From: Gammaproteobacteria bacterium
Lineage (GTDB): Bacteria > Pseudomonadota > Gammaproteobacteria > Nitrosococcales > Methylophagaceae
Length of the DNA: 13,180 nt
Assembly (NCBI GenBank): GCA_003645385.1
Contig: QNEY01000020.1
Location: forward strand, 1-13,180
Reading direction: 5' to 3'
In this document: positions 1-8,117 of the stretch, one piece after another
Numbering within the stretch: the stretch's first letter is position 1
Layout: the number at the start of each line of letters is the position of its first letter
The notes under the pieces: generated by a model
What the model saw: only the letters and a program-made list of their open reading frames with translations
The model's database searches: none
Told to the model about the DNA's origin: nothing
Position numbers and translations under genes: made by a program

Positions 1-1
1 C

Positions 2-655
2 TCTGCAACATCTGGTACCTTGAATGGTACAACACAATTAATCAATGGGGATACACTTGAGCAGGCAGACCGGTTGAATGTTAACTTACCTGTAGTTAAT
101 CCTGCTGGTACGATAGCTCTTGCATTAGCAAAACTACCATTTGGTGGTACGCTTGAATTAGAGTTATCAGCCATGCAAGAAGAGGGTAGAGGAGAAGTTG
201 TTTCAAGCCCACGAGTAATTACTTCAAATCAACAAACAGCAACGATTCAACAAGGTACTGAAATACCTTATCAAGAGGCAAGTTCGAGTGGTGCAACATC
301 CGTATCCTTTAAAGAGGCCGTTTTGAAGTTAGAGGTGACTCCTCAAATTACACCAGATGATAGAATTGTCATGGACCTAGAAGTGAATAAGGATGAGGTT
401 GGTGAGATCTTCCTAGGTGTACCAAGCATAGATACACGTTCTGTGAAAACACAAGTCTTGGTTGATAATGGAGAGACTGTTGTTCTAGGTGGTATTTATG
501 AGCGTACCGAAAATGAAGGGTCAACAAGGGTTCCATTCTTTGGTGACTTACCTTATGTAGGCTTTCTCTTTAAAACGAATACTAATGAGTCTAGACAACG
601 TGAGTTGCTAGTATTTATTACTCCGAAAATTATAAAAGATAGTCTTAAGTTTTAA
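2..655 (+). CDS. pilQ: Type IV pilus secretin PilQ, C-terminal part (5' truncated by window edge)
   Basis: The reading frame is open from base 2, so the gene begins outside the window and only about 217 C-terminal residues are seen. They form the secretin domain of the outer-membrane pore through which type IV pili pass (also DNA uptake). The segment VVSSPRVITSNQQTATIQQG matches the secretin core. The signature VP..GDLP..G.LF falls at about nt 532-570, followed by the usual RELLVFITPKII ending. The aroK-aroB-damX genes downstream are the usual gammaproteobacterial neighbours of pilMNOPQ, which favours PilQ over GspD-type secretins. A strong terminator follows the stop codon. The N-terminal signal, AMIN and secretin N domains are not visible. 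Confidence 0.93.
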   Translation, partial: SATSGTLNGTTQLINGDTLEQADRLNVNLPVVNPAGTIALALAKLPFGGTLELELSAMQEEGRGEVVSSPRVITSNQQTATIQQGTEIPYQEASSSGATSVSFKEAVLKLEVTPQITPDDRIVMDLEVNKDEVGEIFLGVPSIDTRSVKTQVLVDNGETVVLGGIYERTENEGSTRVPFFGDLPYVGFLFKTNTNESRQRELLVFITPKIIKDSLKF

Positions 656-680
656 GATCGAATTAAATTAGATTGACGCC

Positions 681-713
681 AAGCCGGATCATTAATAATG
701 ATCCGGCTTTTTT
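681..713 (+). terminator. Rho-independent terminator after pilQ
   Basis: A perfect 13-bp stem (681-693 with 697-709, arm AAGCCGGATCATT) closes a 3-nt loop and runs into six T residues (708-713). It lies 25 bp after the pilQ stop and before aroK. This suggests that the pil operon ends here and that aroK has its own promoter in the AT-rich stretch at about 714-740, where I see no convincing -35/-10 pair. Confidence 0.93.
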
Positions 714-754
714 CTGTACAATATATAAATCTTTATTCTTGAGACTGTAAATAC

Positions 755-1276
755 GTGATTATAGGAAATGTTTTCCTTGTTGGTCCAATGGGTGCCGGTA
801 AATCAACAGTTGGAAGACAACTGGCAAAAACGCTTGGCCGTGACTTTTATGATAGTGACAAGGAAATAGAAAAGCGCACCGGTGTTTCCATTTCATGGAT
901 ATTTGAAATGGAAGGTGAAGCTGGTTTTCGTGCTCGTGAGCAAAAAGTTATTGCTGAATTAACAGATTTAAAGAATGTTGTGTTAGCTACGGGTGGTGGC
1001 GCAGTTCTGGCAGAAGAAAATAGACGCATATTACGTTCGCGGGGACATGTCGTATATTTGTCAGCATCTGTTGAACAGTTAATGCGCAGAACATCTAAAG
1101 ATAAAAGCAGACCGTTGTTGCAAACAGAAGATCCAAAACAACAAATTGTAGATCTATTGGCTCAACGTGATCAGTTATACCGTGATGTTGCTGATATCGA
1201 GCTACGAACGGGTGAACAATCGATTCAACATGTCGTATCAGGTTTAGTTAAAAAGCTAGAAATTTTAGGTCAATAG
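755..1276 (+). CDS. aroK: Shikimate kinase AroK
   Basis: Phosphorylates shikimate at the 3-hydroxyl with ATP in the cytoplasmic chorismate pathway. At 173 aa it has the normal family length. Walker A GPMGAGKST is at residues 10-18, the shikimate-binding DSD at 33-35, Arg59 in GFRAREQ, the GGG loop at 80-82, and the lid arginine in SRPLL at about 119. The start is GTG at 755: an in-frame stop lies at 740-742, no ATG or TTG lies between them, and the protein aligns from its first residues with the usual N-terminus. The ribosome site is weak. aroB follows after 8 bp, so the two are surely co-transcribed. Chorismate from this route is also the substrate of the PabB encoded nearby. Confidence 0.97.
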   Translation: MIIGNVFLVGPMGAGKSTVGRQLAKTLGRDFYDSDKEIEKRTGVSISWIFEMEGEAGFRAREQKVIAELTDLKNVVLATGGGAVLAEENRRILRSRGHVVYLSASVEQLMRRTSKDKSRPLLQTEDPKQQIVDLLAQRDQLYRDVADIELRTGEQSIQHVVSGLVKKLEILGQ

Positions 1277-1284
1277 TATATTCA

Positions 1285-2367
1285 ATGATGAAGACTTTAC
1301 ATGTTTCCCTAGGTGAGCGTAGTTATCCAATCTATATTGGTGATGATATTTTGTCGCAAGCGGCTCTATTAACACAGCATATTCAAGGGAAAGAGGTGTT
1401 GGTTGTGACTAATACAACAATCGCACCATTATATTTGCAGAGTGTTTTGGAGCTATTAACTGAATATCGATGTGAATCAGTGATTTTGCCAGATGGCGAA
1501 GAGTTCAAAAATCTGGAAGTGCTTAATCAAGTATTTGATGAGTTACTACAATCACATTTCTCACGGCAAGTCACCATGATTGCATTAGGTGGTGGTGTTA
1601 TTGGGGATATGACAGGGTTTGCTGCTGCTTGCTATCAACGCGGTGTACCCTTTATACAAATTCCTACCACATTATTGGCACAAGTTGATTCTTCAGTTGG
1701 CGGCAAGACAGCTGTTAACCATCCTTTAGGTAAGAACATGATCGGTGCGTTCTATCAGCCAAAATGTGTAATTGCTGATACCAACACACTTAATACACTG
1801 GAAGACCGTCAGTTATCATCGGGTTTAGCTGAAGTCATTAAATATGGATTGATTAATGACCCTGAGTTTTTTGACTGGCTGGAACAAAATATGCCTGCCC
1901 TTCGAGAACGTCAAACAGATGTGTTAGTGGAAGTGGTTGAGCGATCCTGTCAAGATAAAGCTGATGTAGTTGCTAGTGACGAGTTGGAACATGGTGTACG
2001 CGCCTTATTAAATTTAGGACACACTTTTGGACACGCGATAGAAACAGGGATGGGATATGGAAATTGGCTGCATGGTGAAGCAATTGCCGTTGGTATGGTA
2101 ATGGCTGCTGATTTATCACAGCGTTTGGGCTGGATAGATGGCGTGGATTTTGCAAGGATTAAAGCGTTATTAATAGCTGCTGGTTTGCCAACAACTATCC
2201 CTGAGGATATGTCATCAGATCAGTTTATGAGTTTGATGGCCGTGGATAAAAAAGTTCAGGATGGCCGAATTCGATTGGTTCTACTGAAAAGTATCGGTAA
2301 AGCCATCATGAGTGATGATTATGATGCAGAAAAACTTGCCGAGACCTTGGAGTCTTTTCAACACTAG
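1285..2367 (+). CDS. aroB: 3-dehydroquinate synthase AroB
   Basis: Converts 3-deoxy-D-arabino-heptulosonate 7-phosphate to 3-dehydroquinate, using NAD+ transiently and a divalent metal (Zn/Co). Length 360 aa, close to the E. coli enzyme. The dinucleotide-binding loop LGGGVIGDMTGFAA lies at 101-114, followed by PTTLLAQVDSSVGGKT (127-142). The metal ligands expected for the family are present: Glu183 in LAEVIKYG, His246 in GHTFGH and His263 in WLHGEA. Start at 1285 (ATGATG; the second ATG at 1288 is equally possible). It is 8 bp downstream of aroK. Confidence 0.97.
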   Translation: MMKTLHVSLGERSYPIYIGDDILSQAALLTQHIQGKEVLVVTNTTIAPLYLQSVLELLTEYRCESVILPDGEEFKNLEVLNQVFDELLQSHFSRQVTMIALGGGVIGDMTGFAAACYQRGVPFIQIPTTLLAQVDSSVGGKTAVNHPLGKNMIGAFYQPKCVIADTNTLNTLEDRQLSSGLAEVIKYGLINDPEFFDWLEQNMPALRERQTDVLVEVVERSCQDKADVVASDELEHGVRALLNLGHTFGHAIETGMGYGNWLHGEAIAVGMVMAADLSQRLGWIDGVDFARIKALLIAAGLPTTIPEDMSSDQFMSLMAVDKKVQDGRIRLVLLKSIGKAIMSDDYDAEKLAETLESFQH

Positions 2368-2446
2368 GCAAGAGAGGTGTTGAACAGCTGATGAGTTCAT
2401 GCCTTGTGCCCATAATTCCTTTCTTCATTCTCTGCTGTCAGCTTTC

Positions 2447-2452
2447 TTGGAG
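2447..2452 (+). promoter_or_regulatory. Ribosome binding site of damX-like gene
   Basis: TTGGAG ends 8 bp before the ATG at 2461 and supports that start. The rest of the 93-bp aroB-damX gap shows no clear promoter or terminator, so damX is probably read from the aroKB transcript. Confidence 0.6.
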
Positions 2453-2460
2453 TACGTGCT

Positions 2461-3894
2461 ATGAATGAATTTGCTGAACCTGCTTATATTTCGCGACTAA
2501 CACTCCACTCGGCACCATTTAACAGCACTATAGAGCCTACCAATTTTTTTAGTGGTAGTCAGTCTGAGCACAGGTTGAACTTATTACTTCATTTAATACG
2601 AGCTAGTAATAAAATAGGGCTGTTAGTCGCTATCAATGGGCTCGGCAAAACAACTTTGTTAACTCAGCTAAAACAAAGAGCAGGAGATGAACTTCGAATA
2701 TGTAATATAGAGGGCAATGCTCAGCAAAATAGTTCTACGGCATTGAAACAGTGTTTAATTGCGCTGGGTGTTGATGAAAATGAAATTCGCTCTAGTGACG
2801 ATCATGCTGAAACTTTTAGAAACCGACTTCAGCAGCTACGAAAATTACAGGTTAGACCGGTATTGTTAATTGATGATGCCAACATTTTGTCAGAGGAATT
2901 ATTGACAGAAATATCAATTTGGTTGGGCTGGCAATCTGATAATGAATTTTTGTTGCAGGCTGTAATTGCCACAACTAATGATATTAAATTGGCAGGACCA
3001 GCACAGTCTCGCGTGCAAACTGTTGATTTGCCACCTATGACTGAACAAGAATTACCTGATTATCTTATGTATCGACTAACGACCGTAGGTTATCAGGGTG
3101 ATACGTTATTTTCAGAGAAAGATCTAAAACATTTTTATCGACTATCATCTGGTAATCCCGCACTCATCAATCAATTAGCGCATCAGAAATTGTTAGGGTT
3201 AAAACCAAATCTAGCTAAGTCAGCAAGATTTAATGTAGGCCCATTACATTCCAGTTTACGATGGGTAGGATCAGGAGTATTGGTGATTTCACTGATATTG
3301 ATACTTTCCTATCAGGAGAAGATCAATCAATGGCTGACTCCAACACCAGATGAGATTGAGCTGACCGAACAAAATGTGATCGATATAGAAGAACCAGAAT
3401 TGGTGACTGTTATTGTAGATAATGATGAGGTTAAGGATAATGAGCTAGCACAACGCGAAGAGTTGGCTGCTTTATTGTCTGATATACCTGAACCTGAAGT
3501 GCTTGAACAGTCGATGGATCAGTTCACGCAAGCTGATACTGAACTGTTGGAGCCAATGTCTGAAATAATTGAGCCAATCACGGAAGATCATCAGCAGGAC
3601 TGGGTTATGCAGCAAGATGGTAGCCACTATACTTTTCAGTTGATGGGGTCATGGGAAAAACAAGAAGTACATGACTTTATTGATAAATATGCGCTTGCAG
3701 GCGATGTAGCGATGTTTGAGAGTATGCGTAATGGTCGAATTTGGTATGCATTAACCTACGGTGTTTTTGAAAATAAACAATCTGCGTTAGATGCCAGCAA
3801 TAAATGGCCAGCACCACTAAATACTTTGCCATCTTGGTTACGTCGTTTTGATAGCGTGCAGAAACAGATCAAAAATACGGTTCAAGTACAGTAA
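2461..3894 (+). CDS. damX: DamX-like cell-division protein: ATPase-like domain, one membrane segment, SPOR domain
   Basis: The 477-aa protein has the DamX plan. Residues about 25-250 are an ExeA/AAA-like ATPase domain, with a Walker A-type loop AINGLGKT at 57-64 (Ala in place of the first Gly) and Walker B VLLIDD at 134-139. One hydrophobic segment follows at 268-284 (WVGSGVLVISLILILSY). Next comes an acidic Glu/Pro-rich linker at about 290-375, and a C-terminal SPOR domain at about 389-470 (HYTFQLMGSW...RNGRIWYALTYGVF). SPOR domains bind denuded septal peptidoglycan, so the protein is expected as an inner-membrane division protein with its SPOR domain in the periplasm. Position after aroKB agrees with damX. 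In E. coli dam comes next; here the next gene is convergent and belongs to a C1 cofactor cluster. The last 26 bp overlap the 3' end of the opposite gene. Confidence 0.85.
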   Translation: MNEFAEPAYISRLTLHSAPFNSTIEPTNFFSGSQSEHRLNLLLHLIRASNKIGLLVAINGLGKTTLLTQLKQRAGDELRICNIEGNAQQNSSTALKQCLIALGVDENEIRSSDDHAETFRNRLQQLRKLQVRPVLLIDDANILSEELLTEISIWLGWQSDNEFLLQAVIATTNDIKLAGPAQSRVQTVDLPPMTEQELPDYLMYRLTTVGYQGDTLFSEKDLKHFYRLSSGNPALINQLAHQKLLGLKPNLAKSARFNVGPLHSSLRWVGSGVLVISLILILSYQEKINQWLTPTPDEIELTEQNVIDIEEPELVTVIVDNDEVKDNELAQREELAALLSDIPEPEVLEQSMDQFTQADTELLEPMSEIIEPITEDHQQDWVMQQDGSHYTFQLMGSWEKQEVHDFIDKYALAGDVAMFESMRNGRIWYALTYGVFENKQSALDASNKWPAPLNTLPSWLRRFDSVQKQIKNTVQVQ

Positions 3895-5074
3895 GAATTG
3901 CATTTGCCGTGGTGTTTGGGCTAGCAAACACTAGGCGATAAACATCTTTTCCAGCAACCTTAGCTTGAGATAATATGCCTTTGTTGACCAAGTCTGTTAA
4001 ATCAGCTTGGTTCGGATGGAAGCAGACAATGCCCGTGGGTGAGCGATAAATCTGCCAGTCAGTACGTTGCTTTAACTGGATGGCAAATTGATCCGCTTGA
4101 TCTAATCGTAGACGGATCTGTTGACGTAAAGAGTCAACGCCTGAATGCATCAGCGTCAACCACAGCGGTAAAAAAAATTCACCGCCACGTGAGCCAGGCA
4201 AACTATTAACAGGTGGATGTTGAAGATAATCGGCATCAGCGTATAACATCGGTGTGAGCGGTCGCTGATACAGCAACACACTAGCCGGTTTGGGTTGATG
4301 CCAACCTTTATGAGGGTCAAAGCAGATTGAATCAGCCTGAGAGATGATGTCGAATAAAGGCCTGTATTCAGGCAATAATGATAATGCCCCGCCCCAAGCA
4401 GCATCAATATGGCACCAAGCCTGATATTGTTGAGCAAGTTTGATGCAGTCTTCTAATGGGTCAATAATACCTAAAGTAGGCGTGCCAGCTGTAGCGACTA
4501 TGGCTAAAGGTGATTGTTTTTCACAAGCTTGTTGTAAAATTGTAGGACATAATTGGCCATTTTTATCTGTGGCAATGCAACGTAATTCCAGATCAAGAAT
4601 TTGACATGCCTTGGCAATGGAATAGTGTGCGGTTTCTGAAGCGTAGACAATGTGTCGCTTATCAGGATGATGTTGCCTTGCTTGCCAAAGAGCTTCAAGA
4701 TTTGCGTAGCTACTACCTGCGATAAAATGACCATGCTGTTGTTGAAAGAGCTGGCACAGCCAATCAATAATCTGTTGTTCGATTCTTGCAAGTGTGGGAT
4801 AAAGTTGCGGTGATAGCAGGTTGCCATTGTGCAAGCCGGCTATAAGCTGACCTAATAGGCTTTCACAAGAGATAGCTGGAGTCATATGTGCTGCCCAATT
4901 ATCAGCATGATGACGATCACCTTCTATTATTAATGCATTTAAAATGGTCAACAGATTGCTATTGTCGGCTGGGTGATCATCAATGGCCGCTAGCGTTACC
5001 GAGGCTTGTTCGCTTGCAAGTATTTGATCAATGTAGTGTTGAAGTTCCGCTAAGATGCTTGCTGAATTAGTCAT
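3869..5074 (-). CDS. mfnA: PLP-dependent group II decarboxylase, MfnA-like (probable L-tyrosine decarboxylase)
   Basis: 401 aa, close to archaeal MfnA, which makes tyramine from tyrosine for methanofuran. PLP-fold hallmarks are all visible: ASETAHYS with the cofactor-stacking His150, HIDAAWGG with Asp224 for the pyridine nitrogen, and DPHKGW with the Schiff-base Lys256. It is the last gene of the five-gene operon, its ATG sharing ATGA (5074-5071) with the stop of the kinase gene, so translation is probably coupled. Context points to tyrosine as substrate. However, archaeal relatives also decarboxylate aspartate (to beta-alanine), and substrate cannot be read from these motifs. Gln is unusually frequent (34 of 401 by my count). 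Its 3' end overlaps damX by 26 bp with no visible terminator. Confidence 0.75.
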   Translation of the reverse strand: MTNSASILAELQHYIDQILASEQASVTLAAIDDHPADNSNLLTILNALIIEGDRHHADNWAAHMTPAISCESLLGQLIAGLHNGNLLSPQLYPTLARIEQQIIDWLCQLFQQQHGHFIAGSSYANLEALWQARQHHPDKRHIVYASETAHYSIAKACQILDLELRCIATDKNGQLCPTILQQACEKQSPLAIVATAGTPTLGIIDPLEDCIKLAQQYQAWCHIDAAWGGALSLLPEYRPLFDIISQADSICFDPHKGWHQPKPASVLLYQRPLTPMLYADADYLQHPPVNSLPGSRGGEFFLPLWLTLMHSGVDSLRQQIRLRLDQADQFAIQLKQRTDWQIYRSPTGIVCFHPNQADLTDLVNKGILSQAKVAGKDVYRLVFASPNTTANAILTVLEPYF

Positions 5075-5673
5075 AGAAATAGTATCGAATCAGTATTGTC
5101 TGCGAGTCGTTCAGAAAAATGTTGATGATCTTGTGCATCCACAATTTGGCTTGGGACACTAGTTTGTGAAAAAAGATGCTGAAAGCTGGTATCAACTACC
5201 CCAAGTTTACTGAGCTCTGTAATTGATCTGTTGTTATTTAAATAGTTTCGTTTGACCAAAATTAATTGCTCGGTATTTAATTTGTTGGCAAGCCATAATG
5301 CCAAGCTGTCAGAGGTTATAGTCCAACTATGCATAATTTCAGCTTGGGATAATAGCGATTCGTTAGGCAACCATACGGATAGGCCTTTTGGGGTGGTGAC
5401 CAGTTTGTCAGTTGGAAAATAAAATATCTGGCAATTAGGGATAATACCCTTGATCAAAAGACCAAACTGAGCCATTGCTAAAATAGCCATATGGTGTGCA
5501 TGGCTGTCATCAAATTGGTGTAATTGTTGGGCGTCACGTACTTGATTAGCAAAAGGGCCGCCGCCCGGAACGATAATGATCGGTTGTTGGTTGGCAACTT
5601 CATCAAGAATATTCAGCCAAGCTCTTAGTTCTGGCGTATTGTAGAGACTGCCTCCCAATTTAACGACAATCAT
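5071..5673 (-). CDS. mfnE: Amino-acid-kinase-fold protein, MfnE-like (furan-methyl phosphate kinase candidate)
   Basis: A short (200 aa) member of the aspartate/glutamate/uridylate kinase superfamily. Visible motifs are VVKLGGSL at residues 3-10, IIIVPGGGPFANQ at about 32-44, the SDSLALWLANKL nucleotide-side helix, and LILVKR. Relatives occur in H4MPT gene islands of methylotrophs. In Methanocaldococcus jannaschii, MfnE converts aminomethylfuran-methyl phosphate to the diphosphate used for coupling to the tyramine part. Placement between pabB (4-bp gap) and the MfnA-like gene (4-bp overlap), with an MfnF-like gene in the same operon, supports that role. The exact substrate is inferred; a carbamate- or acetylglutamate-type kinase is unlikely at this size and in this context. 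Confidence 0.65.
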   Translation of the reverse strand: MIVVKLGGSLYNTPELRAWLNILDEVANQQPIIIVPGGGPFANQVRDAQQLHQFDDSHAHHMAILAMAQFGLLIKGIIPNCQIFYFPTDKLVTTPKGLSVWLPNESLLSQAEIMHSWTITSDSLALWLANKLNTEQLILVKRNYLNNNRSITELSKLGVVDTSFQHLFSQTSVPSQIVDAQDHQHFSERLADNTDSILFL

Positions 5674-5677
5674 GATG

Positions 5678-7066
5678 TCAGCGTAATTGTTCGATTAGTT
5701 TTAATATTGCGGCCGCTTTATCATGGATTTCCTGATATTCATCGTCAGCATTGGAGTCAGCAACAATACCACCACCAGCCCAGAATCGTAGACGGGTATC
5801 ACTATATACCAGTGTCCGAATCAGAATGTTGCTGTCCATCTCACCATCAAAACCAATGTATGCCATGCTGCCACAATAGGCACCTCTGCGATTGGGTTCC
5901 AGTTCTTCGATAATTTCCATCGCCCTCAACTTTGGGGCACCGGTAATTGAGCCACCAGGAAAGCAGGCACGCAGTAATGATACTACATCTTGGCCGTCAG
6001 CTAGTGTGCCGGTAATTGTGCTGACTAAATGATGAACTGTTGCGAATGATTCAAGTGCAAATGGTTTGGGAACTTTGATAGAGCCTGGGATGCAAACTTT
6101 TCCTAAATCATTGCGTAATAAATCAACAATCATTAAGTTCTCAGCCCGATCTTTGATGCTATTCAATAGTTCATTGGCAAGTGCTAGATCTTGATTAGGA
6201 TTGTTAGGAGTGCGTCGGCGAGTGCCTTTAATGGGCTTAGTTTCTACTTGGTCACCCTTTACATGTAATAAACGTTCGGGGGATGAACTGAGCAGAGTTA
6301 CTTGTGGAGTAGAAAAGAAGCTTGAAAATGGTGCTGGGTTGATTTGTCGCAACAGTTTGTATGCAAACCAAGGATTGCCTTCAGCGTTAATTTCAAAACG
6401 TTTAGCAAGGTTGACTTGATAACAGTCACCTTCACGAATATAACGTTGAATTTTGCTAAAAGCATGCTGATATTTTTTACGATCAAAATTACAGCGTAGT
6501 TTGCCTGCTACCTTGAAGCTATATGTATTACCTGAGGACGGTTTGTTAATGCAATCAATGAGGTCAGCCCATTGCTCACGAGTCTGTTTATCAATTCCGA
6601 AACTGACTAACCAGCACTGTTGTTGTTGATGATCAGTAATAATTGCCCAATCATAAATACCGACGGCCATGTCAGGGATCTGTTCGTTATTTTGAGCAGT
6701 ATTAGGTATTGATTCGATTGTTCGACCTAGATCATAGGAAAAGAAGCCAATAGCACCACCACAAAAAGGTAAGTCAGTTGAGTTCTGTTGTGGGTAGTCT
6801 TGCAATTGTTGTTGTAGTAATTTAAACGGATCTTCATTGGAAAATATATCATTGCCCTGTTGATCATGGATTGTTGTGCCTTGTTCTGTTGTCGTCAGGG
6901 TGACAATTGGATCAGCGGCTATGATGTCATAGCGGTTATCTTGAGTTGTATTTTGAGTACTATCTAGAAATACTGGCCATGGAAAATTATCCAGTAGCTC
7001 AAAATAGTGGCTACTATCTAGATGATAAGGGAGTTCCTCACACAGAGGAGGGAGTTTGACAGACAT
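5678..7066 (-). CDS. pabB: Aminodeoxychorismate synthase component I PabB
   Basis: Aminates chorismate to 4-amino-4-deoxychorismate, the precursor of p-aminobenzoate, with ammonia from a PabA glutaminase that is not in this window. Length 462 aa. The C-terminal chorismate-binding domain shows SSSPERLL, then KPIKGTRRR with Lys280. A lysine in PIKGT marks PabB; anthranilate synthase TrpE has PIAGT. Further motifs are AENLMIVDLLRNDLGKV, GSITGAPKLRAMEII and RRGAYCGSMAYIGFDG. pABA enters H4MPT through beta-RFAP synthase as well as folate, so a copy in this operon is probably devoted at least partly to H4MPT. Gaps to both neighbours are 4 bp. No clear ribosome site precedes its ATG, suggesting coupling to the upstream gene. 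No lyase (PabC) domain is fused. Confidence 0.92.
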   Translation of the reverse strand: MSVKLPPLCEELPYHLDSSHYFELLDNFPWPVFLDSTQNTTQDNRYDIIAADPIVTLTTTEQGTTIHDQQGNDIFSNEDPFKLLQQQLQDYPQQNSTDLPFCGGAIGFFSYDLGRTIESIPNTAQNNEQIPDMAVGIYDWAIITDHQQQQCWLVSFGIDKQTREQWADLIDCINKPSSGNTYSFKVAGKLRCNFDRKKYQHAFSKIQRYIREGDCYQVNLAKRFEINAEGNPWFAYKLLRQINPAPFSSFFSTPQVTLLSSSPERLLHVKGDQVETKPIKGTRRRTPNNPNQDLALANELLNSIKDRAENLMIVDLLRNDLGKVCIPGSIKVPKPFALESFATVHHLVSTITGTLADGQDVVSLLRACFPGGSITGAPKLRAMEIIEELEPNRRGAYCGSMAYIGFDGEMDSNILIRTLVYSDTRLRFWAGGGIVADSNADDEYQEIHDKAAAILKLIEQLR

Positions 7067-7070
7067 GACG

Positions 7071-8117
7071 CTATTTTAACTGTTGTTGTGCAAGAAGAGC
7101 TACTGCTATAGCAGGTGCATGATCGGCTGCTGCATCAGACGGTGGTGATACCAGTGAGCTAAAGTCAATATAGTCCCTTCCAAGGTGCTGAGCGCATTGT
7201 TGGACAATAAAACGGCCGATACCAGCACCAATGATTGGATAGTCTGATGTTAATGAGGGGTGTGCTGATAAGACTTGCAGACAGGCATTGTTAATTTGAT
7301 GAACTTGTTGCAGTGCAAACCACTGTGCCAGTTGTTGCCATTGTGCTTGATCTGTTTCTATAGCGTCAGCACCTAATAAGCGAGCAAGACGGCGAGCACA
7401 ATCTTCTTTATGCCAGGGTTTACCATCAGCACTAATATCTTGAATAGCATCAGCAGAAAGCTGATCTAACAAACACCAGCAATCCCCTGTTGTTGCAAAT
7501 ACTTCAGCTGCGAGACTAACTAATTCACCATGAAACGGTGCAATGTTGCTCAGCGCCATGAGTGGTGTTCTGATTGCACCGGTATACAGTAGTTCACGAC
7601 TGGTTTGTCGTTGCTGATCGGTAAAGCCTGAGGCAATAACTCGTCCTTGTTTTATCGGGATAATGTCACACGTAGTACTGCCAATATCAACAAACAAACC
7701 ATTAGCTATTTTTTTAGAAACGAAGTTAGCACTTGCTTGCCAGTTTTGTGAGGCTATATGGAGCCAATTGTGTTCAGAACTACTTGGATCTAGCCAGCCC
7801 AATTTACCGGCATAAATAAAACTATTTTCTTTTGGAATGAACTTATTAATACAATCTAGAATTTGTTTTACACCCGTCTGACGATCAGGAAAAAGATCTA
7901 CCAGTTCTCCTGTCATAGTTATAGCTGCTAAATCGTACTGATTGCCAAGTTGCTGGTGAACAGATTGGATCGCCTGGTCTAGATACTCCATTCCTTGCCA
8001 GAGTGGACATGGTATTTGGAGTACTGAAATAAGATTTCCGTGATGATCAGCTCGTGCTATCTTGAGATGGGCTCCACCAATGTCCCAGCCCGTAATAAAT
8101 GAATTATTAGTTGTCAT
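7071..8117 (-). CDS. mfnF: H4MPT-linked C1-transfer protein of the hydantoinase/oxoprolinase-like family, MfnF-like
   Basis: 348 aa with an actin/ASKHA-like layout: GWDIGGAHLKIAR at residues 10-22, TMTGELVDLF at 67-76, LFVDIGSTTCDIIPI at 141-155 and a late glycine motif IIGAGIGRF. This pattern fits the family long annotated as 'H4MPT-linked C1 transfer pathway protein'. Its archaeal member MfnF condenses aminomethylfuran-methyl diphosphate with gamma-glutamyltyramine to give the methanofuran core. It is not a true hydantoinase: it is far shorter than those enzymes and lies in a cofactor operon. The ATG (8117) shares ATGA with the stop of the upstream ligase gene, and pabB begins 4 bp after its stop. 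Coupling activity in this organism is inferred from family and neighbours. Confidence 0.7.
   Translation of the reverse strand: MTTNNSFITGWDIGGAHLKIARADHHGNLISVLQIPCPLWQGMEYLDQAIQSVHQQLGNQYDLAAITMTGELVDLFPDRQTGVKQILDCINKFIPKENSFIYAGKLGWLDPSSSEHNWLHIASQNWQASANFVSKKIANGLFVDIGSTTCDIIPIKQGRVIASGFTDQQRQTSRELLYTGAIRTPLMALSNIAPFHGELVSLAAEVFATTGDCWCLLDQLSADAIQDISADGKPWHKEDCARRLARLLGADAIETDQAQWQQLAQWFALQQVHQINNACLQVLSAHPSLTSDYPIIGAGIGRFIVQQCAQHLGRDYIDFSSLVSPPSDAAADHAPAIAVALLAQQQLK

Noticed and set aside
4156..4827. Two minus-strand frames of 93 and 107 codons inside the decarboxylase gene
   Set aside because: They lie in other frames of a well-supported PLP enzyme whose catalytic motifs span the same bases.
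6610..6640. Repeated tgttgttg runs here and at several other places in 3900-9100
   Set aside because: They are the complement of CAA/CAG glutamine codons in the minus-strand proteins, not a microsatellite or array.
7071..8117. Calling the ASKHA-like protein hydantoinase or oxoprolinase
   Set aside because: It is about half the size of those enzymes' catalytic subunits and sits in a cofactor operon; the H4MPT-linked/MfnF family fits length and context.
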